DNA of 37,003 nucleotides from Alcaligenaceae bacterium (GCA_012839585.1 DUNB01000055.1:1-37003), one strand, 5' to 3'. Numbered from the stretch's first letter, positions 6,014 through 17,252 are shown. Notes: generated by a model not told the origin, from the sequence alone. Program-made: numbers and translations.

Positions 6014-7168
6014 ATGAGCATCACTATTCAAAGCAAACTCCCTCATCTGCGTCCCAACATATTTACCTATATGTCGGTTCTCGCCGCACAACACAAAGCC
6101 GTTAACTTAGCCCAAGGCTTTCCTGACTTTGGTAGCGACCCGGCTTTGTTGGATTTATTGAATCACTATGCTCAAAAAGGTATGAACCAGTACGCCCCCG
6201 GCATTGGCCTACCCGCACTACGTGAGCAAATCAGCGAGTACCTGTTTCGCCGGGATCAATCCCGCTACCACGCGGATAATGAAATTACGGTGACAGTCGG
6301 TGCGACCGAGGCGCTTTTTTGCTGTATTAGCGCCTTTGTGGGCCCAGGCGACGAGGCCATTATTCTAGAGCCAGCCTATGACACCTACGAACCCACTATC
6401 GAATTGGTAGGCGGCGTGGTCAAACGTGTGCAACTCAAAGCACCTGAATTCCAGGTGGATTGGGATCAACTCAAACAGCAAATCAGCCCCAAAACAGCGG
6501 TGATTATTCTTAATACTCCGCACAACCCGAGCGGCACCATTTTAAGTCGTGCCGACCTAGAGCAATTGGCCGCGTTAATTGCTGACACGAACATTGTAGT
6601 GATCAGTGACGAGGTCTACGCCGACATGGTCTTCGCGCCACAAAAGCACACCAGTGCCTCTGCTATTGCTGGGTTACGCGATCGCAGTGTGGTAATCGGA
6701 TCCTTTGGTAAAAGCTTCCATATTACGGGCTGGAAAGCCGGTTTTTGCGCTGCCCCTGCTGTGTTGACCGATGAGCTACGCAAGATCCATAACCTCACTA
6801 CCTTTTCTGTGCATACGCCTTCTCAGTTTGCTTTGGCTGAATTTATGAAAGACCCATCACACATAGACGGTGTCGCAGCGATGTATGCAGAAAAGAAAGC
6901 GTATTTTTTAGATGGTCTGCAAGGCTCCGCTTGGAAATTCCTGCCTAGCCAAGGCAGTTACTTTGTCACCGCCGACTATTCCGCCATCAGTGATCTCGAC
7001 GATTTTGAGTTTTGCCATGTGTTGATCAAAGAACATGGCATCGGCGCGATTCCCTATAGCGCTTTTTATGCTGAAGCCCCGGCCGATCAACGTCTAATTC
7101 GTTTTTGTTTTGCCAAAAAGCCAGAAACCTTAGATCTAGCCATAAGCAAACTGTTGGCCGTGCGCTAG
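6014..7168 (+). CDS. PLP-dependent aminotransferase, methionine aminotransferase-like (YbdL type)
   Basis: This is a class I/II fold-type I aminotransferase of 384 residues. The PLP lysine is K233 in SFGKSFHITGWK. NPSG (171-174) and SDEVY (198-202) contribute cofactor contacts. The SFGKSFHITGWKAGF segment is typical of YbdL/KAT-type enzymes, which prefer methionine, phenylalanine or kynurenine-like substrates; the actual substrate cannot be read from sequence. It follows folA by 61 bp and is closed by a strong bidirectional terminator. Confidence 0.85.
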   Translation: MSITIQSKLPHLRPNIFTYMSVLAAQHKAVNLAQGFPDFGSDPALLDLLNHYAQKGMNQYAPGIGLPALREQISEYLFRRDQSRYHADNEITVTVGATEALFCCISAFVGPGDEAIILEPAYDTYEPTIELVGGVVKRVQLKAPEFQVDWDQLKQQISPKTAVIILNTPHNPSGTILSRADLEQLAALIADTNIVVISDEVYADMVFAPQKHTSASAIAGLRDRSVVIGSFGKSFHITGWKAGFCAAPAVLTDELRKIHNLTTFSVHTPSQFALAEFMKDPSHIDGVAAMYAEKKAYFLDGLQGSAWKFLPSQGSYFVTADYSAISDLDDFEFCHVLIKEHGIGAIPYSAFYAEAPADQRLIRFCFAKKPETLDLAISKLLAVR

Positions 7169-7260
7169 GCCTAACAAATCGTTCTGTGGAACGCTGCCTC
7201 GGCCTGATCAGCAGGATTATCCGCTAACAGATAAGCGCTCCACTTTAAAAAAGCCAGTCA

Positions 7261-7314
7261 AAAAATAGCCCCCAACACCAAGGATCCGTATCCAGTCTGT
7301 TGGGGGCTATTTTT
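7261..7314. terminator. Strong bidirectional terminator
   Basis: A 16-bp perfect stem (AAAAATAGCCCCCAAC at 7261-7276 pairing with 7299-7314) gives T-rich 3' ends on both strands. Its 22-nt loop holds a small inner hairpin GGAT/ATCC. It separates the convergent aminotransferase and gcvH genes. Confidence 0.9.
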
Positions 7315-7405
7315 CTTAAGATCTAGAACTAGCACAAAGCTAACGAGCCGTGTTGAGGTCGAATCGTTTAGGGGACGTATTCGTTAGGCTCGTTGGTAGA
7401 CCTAA

Positions 7406-7780
7406 TTAGGTATTTTCTTTCTGGTATTGCTCGGCGCTTAGCAGTTGTTCTAGGTCGGCCACATTATCCGCCTTCATCTTGAAAATCCACGACTCGTAAG
7501 GCTTTTCGTTTAGCTCTCCTGGCTCTGCTTCAAGCTGTTCATTAAATGCAGTCACTGTGCCAGCGATGGGGGCATAAATATCTGAGGCCGCTTTAACGGA
7601 CTCGACCACCCCAGCTAAATCACCTGCAGCCAAGTGCACTCCGGTTTTAAAGTCGCCAACAAACACCAAATCACCGAGTTGCTCTTGAGCAAAATCGGTA
7701 ATCCCCACCAATACCTCATCACCCTCTACCAACGCCCACTCATGCGAGGAGGCATAGCGTCTGTCTGTAGGTAATTGCAT
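7406..7780 (-). CDS. gcvH: Glycine cleavage system H protein
   Basis: GcvH carries a lipoyl arm that shuttles the aminomethyl intermediate between the P, T and L proteins. From the ATG at 7780 the protein has 124 residues. The lipoylation lysine is K63 in ESVKAASDIYAP. AAGGGGA stands upstream; a longer frame from 7855 would overlap the preceding gene and lacks homology. The stop codon of the HI0933 flavoprotein gene is only 4 bp upstream, so the two are co-transcribed. gcvT and gcvP are not in this window, so the gene is separated from its usual partners. Confidence 0.93.
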   Translation of the reverse strand: MQLPTDRRYASSHEWALVEGDEVLVGITDFAQEQLGDLVFVGDFKTGVHLAAGDLAGVVESVKAASDIYAPIAGTVTAFNEQLEAEPGELNEKPYESWIFKMKADNVADLEQLLSAEQYQKENT

Positions 7781-7784
7781 ATTG

Positions 7785-9005
7785 TTATTCCCCTTGTAAA
7801 GCACGGCCGCAGGCCACGCCTGAAGCCCATGCCCATTGAAAATTATAACCACCAAGCCAACCCGTTACATCCACGGATTCGCCAATAAAATAAAGATTAG
7901 GATGAGCCCTAGAAGCCATGGTTTTTTGATTGAGGTCTTTGGTGTCCACCCCACCTCGCATGACTTCCGCTTTTTTATAGCCAGCCGTTCCGGTAGGCGT
8001 CAGCGTCCAATGGTGCAACGCCTGCCCTAGCTGACGTAACACCTTATCCGGCACATCGGCCATGCGTTGCTCCGCCACACCAGTAGGGATGGCTTGGGCC
8101 GCACCGATCCATTGCTCAACTAAACGTTTAGGCCAGAGGGTTGCTAAGTAATTGCCGAGCTGCTGTCTATTGCCTGATTTTTGCTCGATCAGTGTTTGGC
8201 TTAAATCCAGTCCGGGCGCCAAATTAATCGTGATGCTTTCACCGGGCTGCCAATAGCTGGAAATCTGTAAGATACCGGGTCCAGATAAGCCTCGATGCGT
8301 AAACAGCAAGTCCTCTAAGAAGGTGATTTTGGCTTTGCCCTTGGCCTGATTAGAAAGCTCTACCTCTGTGCTCACCCCACTGAGCGGCACAAAGTCCTGC
8401 CAAAAACCACCATCAAAGGTCAAAGGCACCAAAGCCGGTCTGGGCTCAATCACCTTTAAACCAAACTGACGAGCCAAACGTAAGGCAAAGTCTGTCGCAC
8501 CTACCTGTGGTAGTGCCATACCGCCCGTTGCAATGACTAACTGTTTGCAGTGAATAGCGCCTGTATCCGTCGCCAGCGCATAGCCGCTGCCGGAGGCCTG
8601 TACAGACTGCACCGCACACGGCATACGCCAAGCCACATTGCCCTTGAGACATTCTTGGCGCAACAGCTGAATTATGGAGTCGCTGGAGTCATCACAAAAC
8701 AACTGCCCTTTGTGTTTTTCATGCCAGGCAATGCCATAGCTTTCGACCAAACCCAAAAAATCAGCCGGTTTATACGCCGATAAAGCCGAACGACAAAAAT
8801 TTGGATTTTGAGAAAGGAAATTTTGTGGCGTCGTCCCCGTATTAGTGAAGTTGCATCGCCCTCCACCTGATATACGGATTTTTTCACCCAGTTTTTTAGC
8901 GTGGTCAATGAGCACCACTTTTAAACCACGTTGTCCGGCAACGCTGGCTGCCATCATGCCGGCAGCGCCGGCACCAATGACAGCCACATCAAAATCTACA
9001 GCCAT
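7785..9005 (-). CDS. HI0933/YhiN-family FAD-dependent oxidoreductase
   Basis: This is a flavoprotein of the HI0933 (YhiN/BaiN) family, whose physiological substrate is generally unknown. The 406 residues begin with the dinucleotide-binding motif GAGAAG (11-16), then the family signature SGGGRCNFTNTG (46-57). Near the C-terminus is GESVDVTGWLGGYNFQWAW, which closes the FAD site. The ATG lies only 3 bp after the decarboxylase stop codon, and gcvH follows within 4 bp, so it is an operon member. There is no signal peptide or membrane segment. Confidence 0.88.
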   Translation of the reverse strand: MAVDFDVAVIGAGAAGMMAASVAGQRGLKVVLIDHAKKLGEKIRISGGGRCNFTNTGTTPQNFLSQNPNFCRSALSAYKPADFLGLVESYGIAWHEKHKGQLFCDDSSDSIIQLLRQECLKGNVAWRMPCAVQSVQASGSGYALATDTGAIHCKQLVIATGGMALPQVGATDFALRLARQFGLKVIEPRPALVPLTFDGGFWQDFVPLSGVSTEVELSNQAKGKAKITFLEDLLFTHRGLSGPGILQISSYWQPGESITINLAPGLDLSQTLIEQKSGNRQQLGNYLATLWPKRLVEQWIGAAQAIPTGVAEQRMADVPDKVLRQLGQALHHWTLTPTGTAGYKKAEVMRGGVDTKDLNQKTMASRAHPNLYFIGESVDVTGWLGGYNFQWAWASGVACGRALQGE

Positions 9006-9008
9006 GGA

Positions 9009-11270
9009 TTAGTCTTCACGTATACAGTCTACGTAATAACGCGGGTTACCATCGGGATCGATATCCTGCGCCAAACCATGCACATAGGTTTCAAAGCCTG
9101 GGAACTGAGCATTGAACTCACGCGCAAACTGCAAATAATCCACAATCATGCGGTTAAAGCGCTCACCCGGAATCAACAAAGGAATTCCTGGAGGATAAGG
9201 AGTTAATAGCACCCCGGTCACACGGCCTTCGAGCTCGTCAATATTGACACGTTCGACTTCGCGGTGAGCCATTTTGGCGTAGGCGTCTGATGGCTTCATC
9301 GCCGGCACCATATCACTGAGGTAGACCTCGGTGGTTAAGCGTGCCAAATCGTATTTTTTGTAGACCTCGTGAATTTGCTGACACAAATCACGCAAGCCTA
9401 AGCGGTCGTAGCCTGGGTGTGCCTTGCAGAAATCCGGCAAGATGCGCCAAAGCGGCTGGTTACGATCATAGTCATCTTTAAACTGCTGTAGCGCGGTTAA
9501 CAGCGTATTCCAACGGCCTTTAGTAATACCGATGGTAAACAGGATAAAGAAGGAATACAGACCGGTTTTCTCAACCACCACGCCGTGTTCTGCTAGGTAC
9601 TTAGAGACCAAGGCAGCAGGAATACCGGTTTCCGCGAAGGTACCCGAAATATCCAAACCGGGGGTGACCACGGTAGCTTTGATCGGATCCAACATGTTGA
9701 AGCCTTCGGCTAATTCGCCAAAGCCATGCCAACGATCATTGGATTTAAGAATCCAGTCTTCGCGGCTGCCGATGCCATCATTGACCAGTTTATCGGGACC
9801 CCAAACCTGGAACCACCAGTCATCCTTACCGTACTCCGAAGACACCTTGCGCATCGCACGACGGAAATCCAAGGCCTCTTTAATGCTTTCCTCTACTAAA
9901 GCTGTACCACCTGGAGGCTCCATCATGGCTGCTGCCACGTCACAAGACGCGATAATGGCGTACTGCGGAGAGGTGGAGGTGTGCATGAGGTAGGCTTCGT
10001 TAAAGATATTACGATCCAAAGCACGATTTTCTGCGTCTTGCACGGTAATCTGTGATGCCTGTGACAAACCCGCTAGCAGTTTGTGCGTAGAGTGCGTGGC
10101 ATACACCATGGTGTTTTTGCTACGTGGGCGATTTGGGCCAATAGCATGCATGTCCTTGTAGAACTCATGGAAAGCCGCGTGCGGCAACCACGCCTCATCG
10201 AAGTGCAAGGTTTCAATGGTTTCACCCAAAGTGGCCTTGATGTCCTCTACGTTGTAAATCACCCCATCGTACGTACTTTGAGTCAGCGTTAAAATACGCG
10301 GAGTTTTGTTGGCGGCCTCGCGAGCAAAGGGGTTGGCCTCGATTTTGCGTTGGATGCTTTCAGGAGAGAACTCATCCAAAGGAATAGGACCAATAATCCC
10401 TAAGTGGTTACGCGTGGGGCGCAAAAACACCGGAATCGCGCCCGTCATGGTGATGGCGTGCAAAATGGATTTATGACAGTTACGATCCACCACCACAATA
10501 TCGTTATTGGCTACGTTGGCGTGCCAGACGATTTTGTTCGAGGTAGAGGTACCATTCGTCACAAAGAAACAATGATCCGCATGGAAAATACGTGCCGCAT
10601 TGGTTTCAGCCTCAGCCACTGGGCCGGTGTGATCCAACAACTGACCTAATTCATCCACCGCATTACACACGTCAGCACGTAGCATGTTCTCACCAAAGAA
10701 CTGGTGGAACATTTGACCTACTGGGCTTTTCAAAAAAGCCACCCCACCGGAGTGTCCAGGACAGTGCCACGAATACGACCCATCCGAGGCGTATTTGACT
10801 AATTCGCGGAAAAAGGGTGGTGCTAAGCTGTCTAAATAGGAGCGTGCTTCGCGAATAATATGACGCGCCACAAATTCAGGCGTGTCCTCGAACATATGAA
10901 TAAAACCATGTAGTTCGCGCAAAATATCATTAGGGATATGCTGCGAGGTACGGGTTTCACCATACAAATAAATCGGGATGTCCTCGTTCCGAAAACGGAG
11001 CTCACCAATAAAAGAGCGCAAGTTTTTAATTGCTGCCGCCACATCCTCTGGGGAGTCCTCATCGAACTCCTCGTCATCAATAGAGAGGATAAAGGCGCTG
11101 GCGCGGCTCTGTTGTTGCGCAAACGAGCTCAAATCACCGTAACTGGTCACACCGAGGACTTCTACGCCCTCGGCTTCGATCGCATCGGCTAAGGCTCTAA
11201 CGCCTAAACCGGATGCATTTTCTGAACGAAAGTCCTCGTCAATAATGACGATAGGAAAACGAAATTTCAT
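9009..11270 (-). CDS. Orn/Lys/Arg decarboxylase, AdiA-like
   Basis: A fold-type I PLP amino acid decarboxylase of 753 residues, close in length and motifs to arginine decarboxylase AdiA. An N-terminal response-regulator-like wing domain (about 1-130) precedes the core with PGHSGG (171-176), the DEA motif (358-360) and PLP lysine K397 in HSTHKLL. The C-terminal domain ends with the PYPPGIP substrate-access motif. GGAG stands upstream of the ATG. It lies 12 bp after dcd. Members act on lysine, arginine or ornithine, giving polyamines or acid resistance. Without the antiporter or regulators found in acid-stress loci, a biosynthetic role is more likely, but the substrate is uncertain. Confidence 0.87.
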   Translation of the reverse strand: MKFRFPIVIIDEDFRSENASGLGVRALADAIEAEGVEVLGVTSYGDLSSFAQQQSRASAFILSIDDEEFDEDSPEDVAAAIKNLRSFIGELRFRNEDIPIYLYGETRTSQHIPNDILRELHGFIHMFEDTPEFVARHIIREARSYLDSLAPPFFRELVKYASDGSYSWHCPGHSGGVAFLKSPVGQMFHQFFGENMLRADVCNAVDELGQLLDHTGPVAEAETNAARIFHADHCFFVTNGTSTSNKIVWHANVANNDIVVVDRNCHKSILHAITMTGAIPVFLRPTRNHLGIIGPIPLDEFSPESIQRKIEANPFAREAANKTPRILTLTQSTYDGVIYNVEDIKATLGETIETLHFDEAWLPHAAFHEFYKDMHAIGPNRPRSKNTMVYATHSTHKLLAGLSQASQITVQDAENRALDRNIFNEAYLMHTSTSPQYAIIASCDVAAAMMEPPGGTALVEESIKEALDFRRAMRKVSSEYGKDDWWFQVWGPDKLVNDGIGSREDWILKSNDRWHGFGELAEGFNMLDPIKATVVTPGLDISGTFAETGIPAALVSKYLAEHGVVVEKTGLYSFFILFTIGITKGRWNTLLTALQQFKDDYDRNQPLWRILPDFCKAHPGYDRLGLRDLCQQIHEVYKKYDLARLTTEVYLSDMVPAMKPSDAYAKMAHREVERVNIDELEGRVTGVLLTPYPPGIPLLIPGERFNRMIVDYLQFAREFNAQFPGFETYVHGLAQDIDPDGNPRYYVDCIRED

Positions 11271-11282
11271 GCCGACTAGCTC

Positions 11283-11846
11283 CTAAGTGCGTGGCAAGGT
11301 GACACCCAACTGGCCTTGATATTTACCACCGCGGTCGCGATAAGAGACCTCGCAAACCTCGTCACCACCAAAGAACAACATCTGCGCGCAGCCTTCGCCC
11401 GCGTAAATTTTGGCTGGTAATGGAGTGGTATTAGAGAACTCTAAGGTAACATGCCCCTCCCATTCGGGTTCTAGGGGAGTCACATTTACAATAATGCCGC
11501 AACGAGCATAGGTGCTTTTACCCAAGCACACGGTCAACACGTCGCGCGGAATGCGAAAATACTCTACAGTGCGTGCAAGCGCAAAAGAGTTAGGTGGAAT
11601 AATACACACATCACCTACAAAATCCACAAAAGATTTTTCATCAAAATTTTTGGGATCCACGATGGTGGAATTGATGTTAGTGAAGATCTTAAACTCATTA
11701 GCGCAGCGTACGTCGTAACCATAGCTGCTGGTACCATAGCTGACTATTTTTTGTCCATTAATGCTGCGCACTTGACCTGCTTCAAAAGGCTCGATCATGC
11801 CTTGTTCGGCTTGGCGACGAATCCAGCGATCACTTTTAATACTCAT
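11283..11846 (-). CDS. dcd: dCTP deaminase
   Basis: Dcd converts dCTP to dUTP, the main source of dUMP for ThyA in many Gram-negative bacteria. The 187-residue trimeric-type enzyme shows GKSTYARCG (109-117) and the catalytic glutamate E136 in TLEFSN, followed by the C-terminal segment that closes over the nucleotide. GAGG stands before the ATG. It lies 28 bp after tamB and 12 bp before the decarboxylase gene. Confidence 0.95.
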   Translation of the reverse strand: MSIKSDRWIRRQAEQGMIEPFEAGQVRSINGQKIVSYGTSSYGYDVRCANEFKIFTNINSTIVDPKNFDEKSFVDFVGDVCIIPPNSFALARTVEYFRIPRDVLTVCLGKSTYARCGIIVNVTPLEPEWEGHVTLEFSNTTPLPAKIYAGEGCAQMLFFGGDEVCEVSYRDRGGKYQGQLGVTLPRT

Positions 11847-11874
11847 CTTATCCTCTTTTGAGCCTATTAATAAA

Positions 11875-14800
11875 TTAATCTTTAGAAATCCAACGATAAA
11901 TGAGTGCTAGCCCATTGACGGTGCCCACGCTGAGCTCAGCGGTTAAGCGACGCGTTAGCTTGTAACTCATTCTACCTACCGTTCCTGTATCTGATAAGGC
12001 CTGGCGCACACTGACGGTCAAGTCAGAAGTCAATCGTTTGCTGGCCTCGATAAAGCGACGTTCTACATCACTGATTTCGCTTTCTAGACTGCTCGCAGTA
12101 CTGGAGGCAGGCAGGATACTCCCTGCGCCACCTAGCTCACCGGAGCGCATCGCCAGCTCATCAATGCCGAACTTGCGATAGAAAGGTTCACCATCACCTA
12201 AGAACGAGGTCCCTACAGAAAGCAATAGCGCCAAATCGCCACCGCTATCATCGGGGCCATGACCAAATAAAAGCCAAGACAGTTTTTCTAGCTCGGAGAC
12301 CTCTGGCACGGAAATCAAATCAATACGAGGTTTACGAGCTGTGCCTCCTACCTTAACACCTGCCTCTACACTCAAGCCGGTGCGCAGCGCCTGAATATCT
12401 AAAATCGGACTGCCTATATCACCTTGGAAAGTAACGGTGCCTCGGCGCAATTGTAAGCGCTGTCCATACATTTCAATAGCACCACCGCGCGTATTTAGCG
12501 CTCCTAGTGCGGTGAGCTGCCCATCGTGCATCTGCAGATTCAACCGCCCCACCAAACCCGAGTTCACGCCATAACCCGTTAAATAGAAGCGAGGGCCTAA
12601 ATCCACCTCTAGGCTCATGGTCATATTCATGGGGCCATCGCCTTCAGGCTTATCCTCTATGACGGGATCGGTAGAGCGAATCACCACAATATCCCCATCC
12701 ACCGAAGGCAATCCACCGAGCATATCCAGGTTAAACCAACCCGCATCAGCAGTAATTTTTCCGCTCAAGTTAATCTGAGGGAGCTCGGCTTTCATATTCA
12801 GATCACCTGACACCATGGCATAGCGGTCTGCGCGCTGCAACAGTGGGTAGCGGTGTAATTTCACATTGAAATCTCCGATATTGGTCTCTAGATCCCAATA
12901 CCCCTGCAACAACAAACTGCCATTTTGTGCGTCATCTGCTTCGCGAATCCACGTGGCAGTACGCCACTCTTTGGGCTCTACGCGCAATTGGGCTGGGAAA
13001 TAAAGTCGCTCCACCGTGAAACGGTTATTGTTTAGATTGGCTTTTAGGTTCCCATTTAACAGACGCACCCCATCATCCAAGCGCGTAATTCTTAAATTGT
13101 CTCCAGTGATATCACCTTGCGTTGTAAAACTACCGTCTGCGGTACTTTGTACCGTCACGTTAGCAACGAGCTCGCCACCTAGCTCTAGTTGATCTCGCAG
13201 AATCAAGTTGGTCCACGTCAAGTTATCCATGTGCGCGTTGACAACCAGTTCTTTGCGGTCTGCTGTGCGTATTTCAAAGCCATTCGCTTTGCTGTAGTAA
13301 ATCGGACTAGTTCCTTTGGCCTTGATATAGCCCATTTTTTCTGTCTGTATGTCCACGTCGGCATTCAACATGCTGCGCCCGCCGGCTCCAGGAACGATGG
13401 TTAAGACAACCTCTGAATGTTTCAAACCCAAGGGAAAAGACGGCTCAGCCGGCACCAAAATATCGCCCGCTAAACGTTGGAGTTTGATGGTCCCTGACAA
13501 CGCCTCTTTTAACGCCACGTCCCACGCTAACTGTAAGGAAAGGTCCTCTAAAACGGTGAGGTTTTCTCGTTTATCCACCACACCACCGCGCTTTTTCTTT
13601 TCCTTTTCCAGACCCAGTCTGTTCATTAGCTCATCGATGCGTTTGACTGAAATCGATACGGCCTCTGTTTGGCCTTTGGTACTAAATCCGGTCTGGTTTA
13701 CCGTCGTGTAATCGTGCTGCACCTTAATCAAGGGTTCTTTATCGACCAAAGCCTGTATGGAAAAAGCGCCTACCTTTGCCGCGAATTCTTGTTCAGCAGC
13801 GGGCAGCAACACCTCGGCCGTAAAGGGTTGTTTGATACTGACACCTAAACCGGCATGGTCTGCTTGGATCTGTTGAATTTGGCCACGCCAGCTTGGCGTC
13901 GCGCTGTTCATATCCCAAACGCCTTGAACCGCCACATCGATATCTACAGGACCATTCCCTACTTTAGCCTGAGGGTCTGCGCCCTTGAGCACATGCTTGG
14001 CCTTGGCTTTGAGCTGGTGCTCAAACACGCTGCCACGCAGCTCGGCATCGAGGCTAGTAGCCCCGATTTGATCTAACCCTGGCCAGAGCTGTTGTAGCGC
14101 AGGCGCGTCTACCCCCAGCTTTAATACGCTTTCCGCTACGCCAAAGGCCCCTTTGGCAAGCAGATGGTTTGAGCCAACTCGCAGATCAATATCGCTGTTT
14201 TTAATGGTGTAAGCCTGCCAGATCTCCGGCACCGTTGATACGGTCAAACGAGAGACATCTACCATGGCATGTCCGCTCAGCGGCTGTTTATTCCAGCGAC
14301 TGGTCTCACCGATCACAAGATTCAGGCTGGCTTGATCAAGCTGAGACGTAAACTGACTGAGCTGCGCAGAGTAATCACCTGAAAGCGTAATCGTAGCCGG
14401 CAGGTCTTTTTCTGGCAGCCACGCGCCTACATTAAAGTTTTGTGCCTGGATGGAACCGCTCACACTATCCAGAGAGGGGTCCTCGGCATGACGTTGCCAA
14501 TCTAACTGAGCATCTACCGTGGATCCGTCAGGCAGGGCCAACGATACAGTGCTATCTCGTACTGGAAAAGACTGGGTTAGTTGCAGATTAGAGCTGATGT
14601 CCACATCCACGCCTTGGCCCGCTGCCACCACAGTGAGCAAGGCTTTTTCTAGAGAGCCTTCCCAATTCGCATTGGCATTGACCGCACACAGGGGCGCGTT
14701 AGGATCACGCAGTTCGGTGCCCGATGGCGTTTTTAAGTGGTCCGGCAAATACTGATCGAAGCAAAGTGGGCTATCCGCCTGATCGCTAGAGACCCGCGCA

Positions 14801-15441
14801 CCGAGCTGCACCACGCTGTCCCAAGGTGCGGCAAACTGCGTGAGCTTTGCAGTGCCCTCGGTTTCCAGCCACATCTCGTTGTATCCTACCCGCGCAGATT
14901 CCAAACCAAGCCGTAACCCAGTCTGATCCAAATAGCCTGCTGCCCGCAGCTGTAATTGGCTCAGGTCCACAGGTAAGGTTTCACCTTGCTGCGAAAAGTG
15001 CAATTCGCCCAGTGCCAGCCGATCTATTCTCACCGTCACTGGTAGCTCAGGCATCACAAAGGGCTCGGCGTCTGGATCATCGGGTTTAGGTTCGCCATCC
15101 ATCCATACAGCCACTCGACGTGCTGAGAGCTCTTTGATACGTAACTCTCGACTCTGCCACAGCTGAGGCCAGTCTACCTCTAGCTTGGCCCCGTCTACCT
15201 CGACCCGCATGTCATCAGGCAGCAATAAGCTGAGCCCTTCGAACTCTAGCCCACTCCATAGGCTTCCTTTTACGCCACGGCTTTGCCCTTCAAACTGCAG
15301 TGCTGCCGTATTCATGGCCCAGCGTGTTCCCGTCGGCGTGGCGACTAGCCAATACACAAAGCCTAAAACCACCAACACAAGAGTGAAAACAAGGGGGATG
15401 CCCCAAAAAACAAGCTGACGGAAGATGGATCGTAGCCGCAT
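11875..15441 (-). CDS. tamB: TamB, translocation and assembly module inner-membrane protein
   Basis: TamB is a long beta-taco protein anchored in the inner membrane that spans the periplasm. With TamA it supports outer-membrane protein insertion and, in later work, phospholipid transport. The 1188 residues begin with one transmembrane helix (about 9-33, followed by [13 protein letters not shown]), then extended repeats of alternating polar and hydrophobic residues. The C-terminal DUF490 domain includes [12 protein letters not shown] and the final beta-strand-rich tail [18 protein letters not shown]. It is of usual or slightly shorter length. Its ATG shares one base with the tamA stop (TAATG), which implies translational coupling. 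Confidence 0.92.
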   Translation of the reverse strand: MRLRSIFRQLVFWGIPLVFTLVLVVLGFVYWLVATPTGTRWAMNTAALQFEGQSRGVKGSLWSGLEFEGLSLLLPDDMRVEVDGAKLEVDWPQLWQSRELRIKELSARRVAVWMDGEPKPDDPDAEPFVMPELPVTVRIDRLALGELHFSQQGETLPVDLSQLQLRAAGYLDQTGLRLGLESARVGYNEMWLETEGTAKLTQFAAPWDSVVQLGARVSSDQADSPLCFDQYLPDHLKTPSGTELRDPNAPLCAVNANANWEGSLEKALLTVVAAGQGVDVDISSNLQLTQSFPVRDSTVSLALPDGSTVDAQLDWQRHAEDPSLDSVSGSIQAQNFNVGAWLPEKDLPATITLSGDYSAQLSQFTSQLDQASLNLVIGETSRWNKQPLSGHAMVDVSRLTVSTVPEIWQAYTIKNSDIDLRVGSNHLLAKGAFGVAESVLKLGVDAPALQQLWPGLDQIGATSLDAELRGSVFEHQLKAKAKHVLKGADPQAKVGNGPVDIDVAVQGVWDMNSATPSWRGQIQQIQADHAGLGVSIKQPFTAEVLLPAAEQEFAAKVGAFSIQALVDKEPLIKVQHDYTTVNQTGFSTKGQTEAVSISVKRIDELMNRLGLEKEKKKRGGVVDKRENLTVLEDLSLQLAWDVALKEALSGTIKLQRLAGDILVPAEPSFPLGLKHSEVVLTIVPGAGGRSMLNADVDIQTEKMGYIKAKGTSPIYYSKANGFEIRTADRKELVVNAHMDNLTWTNLILRDQLELGGELVANVTVQSTADGSFTTQGDITGDNLRITRLDDGVRLLNGNLKANLNNNRFTVERLYFPAQLRVEPKEWRTATWIREADDAQNGSLLLQGYWDLETNIGDFNVKLHRYPLLQRADRYAMVSGDLNMKAELPQINLSGKITADAGWFNLDMLGGLPSVDGDIVVIRSTDPVIEDKPEGDGPMNMTMSLEVDLGPRFYLTGYGVNSGLVGRLNLQMHDGQLTALGALNTRGGAIEMYGQRLQLRRGTVTFQGDIGSPILDIQALRTGLSVEAGVKVGGTARKPRIDLISVPEVSELEKLSWLLFGHGPDDSGGDLALLLSVGTSFLGDGEPFYRKFGIDELAMRSGELGGAGSILPASSTASSLESEISDVERRFIEASKRLTSDLTVSVRQALSDTGTVGRMSYKLTRRLTAELSVGTVNGLALIYRWISKD

Positions 15442-17231
15442 TAAAAAGCAATCCCTAAAGAGAAGTGCAAGCGAATATCACGTGTTTTTTGACCATAGGC
15501 CACATCCATGTAAAAAGGCCCCGCAGGAGTACGTACCGCAGCACCCACCCCATAGCCCCAATGAGGCTTTAGATCTTTAAAGGAATCTCCGGCGTCACCC
15601 ACATCAACAAATACACTCATGCCATAAATGGAGTTAAAAAAATGCTGGTACTCGGCACTCAAAACGGCTAAGGTCGGAGCGCCTACCACCGCTTCGCCTC
15701 GAGCGCGACCTAAGCTGTAGTACTTATAGCCTCGAACTGAGCGAGCCCCACCGGTTCTGTAACCAAAACCCATGGGAATACGATCCGTATTGGGCCATAC
15801 CTTGCCTACTTCGCCGCGCAACATAATCACATCATCTTTCCCAAGCGGAATCCATTGCTGCGCACGCAGCCCTGCGCGATAGAGTGTTTTTCTGCCTCCG
15901 CCCAAGGGATAACTGACCCCCAGATCCACGTCAAACAGGTTGCCCTCGCGCGGGTCATATTTATTATCCACATTACGACGCAGTACCTGCCAAACTGCCT
16001 CTACCGAAGTCCCGCGCCAGGCCTCACGCTCTCCTTTGACCTGGCTTTCTGACCAAACACCCATCAGACTCCATTGCGTCTCGTAGTCTGCACGGGTTTT
16101 AGTTTTAAACTGATAACGACTTTTAAGACCCACCGCGGCTCGTGTTTGCTTGAGCCCCTCTATGTCTTCGTGCTCATACAGCACACCGGCACTGTTTTGG
16201 AAGCCTTTATAGGTCGGTGGAAAGTGCACATCCGAGAAAAAGCGTTGGCGATTTTTATCCACGCCTAGACCGGTCTCTGTCCACACTGGCTGATTGAACA
16301 CAATGTTTTGTCTATAGAGGAGCTCTAAACGGGGACCGTGATCACTGTCTACCCCAAGCGCGCCCGTGAACCGGCGTGCTGGCGCCTCGGTCACCCGTAC
16401 CAAAACGGGTAGAACCACCTCATCGTCTTCGGTGATGACTTCACTGTCGGAGTTTTCCTCTAGGGTGACAAAAGCACCTCGGAAAAAGGTGGTGGACTGC
16501 AACGCCTGCTGCCATTCATCGAGCTTGTCTTGGTCGTAGGGCTCGCCCTCGGTGTATTTCACATAGCGCTGCACCAGCTTTTCTGGCACACGCTTTAGCC
16601 CTGTAGTATGCAGTTCGCCCATGCGTACACGTGGACCACTGCGCACTGCCAAATCCAAATCGGCGATATTCAAATCCGCGGTTACGGTGGCCTTAGTATG
16701 AGCAAATCGAGCGTAATAAAAGTCTTTGGATTTGACGCTTTGCAGCAACGTGCTCTTGGCATCAGACCAGTCTTTATTTAAAAAAAGGTCGCCTTCATTT
16801 AAAGACCAATTTTTCCGTATACCCTCTAGGCGTACACTAAACTCTGGTTCGGTAATTTGACCTGAAAAATCAATATTGACGGATTTAACGCGGGTCTGCT
16901 CGCCTGGTTCAATGATGATATCCCACGTCTCGCCCTCGAAGTCTTCACCGACCTCTAGGGTGACCACAGGGTCATAGTAGCCTTGGGTTTGCAACGCAGA
17001 TAGCGTTGCCGCATGTGCGCGTCGCCGCAACCTAGAGATCTCGTCTAGATCTTGGTCCTCGGCCAAGCGCGTGATCGCTCCCACCGCACCATAGATGGCT
17101 TTGAGTGACTCCGGCCCCACCCCGCCCGGGTCAATAACGACCTCAGGGACGGAAATGTCCTGAGAGGCGTTTTGCGCCCACACAGATAAAGGCAAGCACG
17201 ATAAAGCAGCAAGTAAAGCGCGCACACGCAT
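15441..17231 (-). CDS. tamA: TamA, outer-membrane BamA-family protein
   Basis: TamA is an Omp85-family outer-membrane protein that partners TamB. A signal peptide (MRVRALLAALSCLPLSVWA) precedes QNASQD. Residues of about 25-265 hold the POTRA domains; the rest is a 16-stranded beta-barrel ending in LHFSLGIAF with a terminal phenylalanine. The VRGY motif (RSVRGYKYYSLG) of Omp85 loop 6 is present. At 596 residues it is close to E. coli TamA (577). It starts 21 bp after the apbC stop and overlaps tamB. Confidence 0.93.
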   Translation of the reverse strand: MRVRALLAALSCLPLSVWAQNASQDISVPEVVIDPGGVGPESLKAIYGAVGAITRLAEDQDLDEISRLRRRAHAATLSALQTQGYYDPVVTLEVGEDFEGETWDIIIEPGEQTRVKSVNIDFSGQITEPEFSVRLEGIRKNWSLNEGDLFLNKDWSDAKSTLLQSVKSKDFYYARFAHTKATVTADLNIADLDLAVRSGPRVRMGELHTTGLKRVPEKLVQRYVKYTEGEPYDQDKLDEWQQALQSTTFFRGAFVTLEENSDSEVITEDDEVVLPVLVRVTEAPARRFTGALGVDSDHGPRLELLYRQNIVFNQPVWTETGLGVDKNRQRFFSDVHFPPTYKGFQNSAGVLYEHEDIEGLKQTRAAVGLKSRYQFKTKTRADYETQWSLMGVWSESQVKGEREAWRGTSVEAVWQVLRRNVDNKYDPREGNLFDVDLGVSYPLGGGRKTLYRAGLRAQQWIPLGKDDVIMLRGEVGKVWPNTDRIPMGFGYRTGGARSVRGYKYYSLGRARGEAVVGAPTLAVLSAEYQHFFNSIYGMSVFVDVGDAGDSFKDLKPHWGYGVGAAVRTPAGPFYMDVAYGQKTRDIRLHFSLGIAF

Positions 17232-17252
17232 GCAATATACCTATTTATTGAG

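Noticed and set aside
13189..15418. Several plus-strand frames within tamB
   Set aside because: They lie opposite a long, well-supported tamB reading frame and show no homology.
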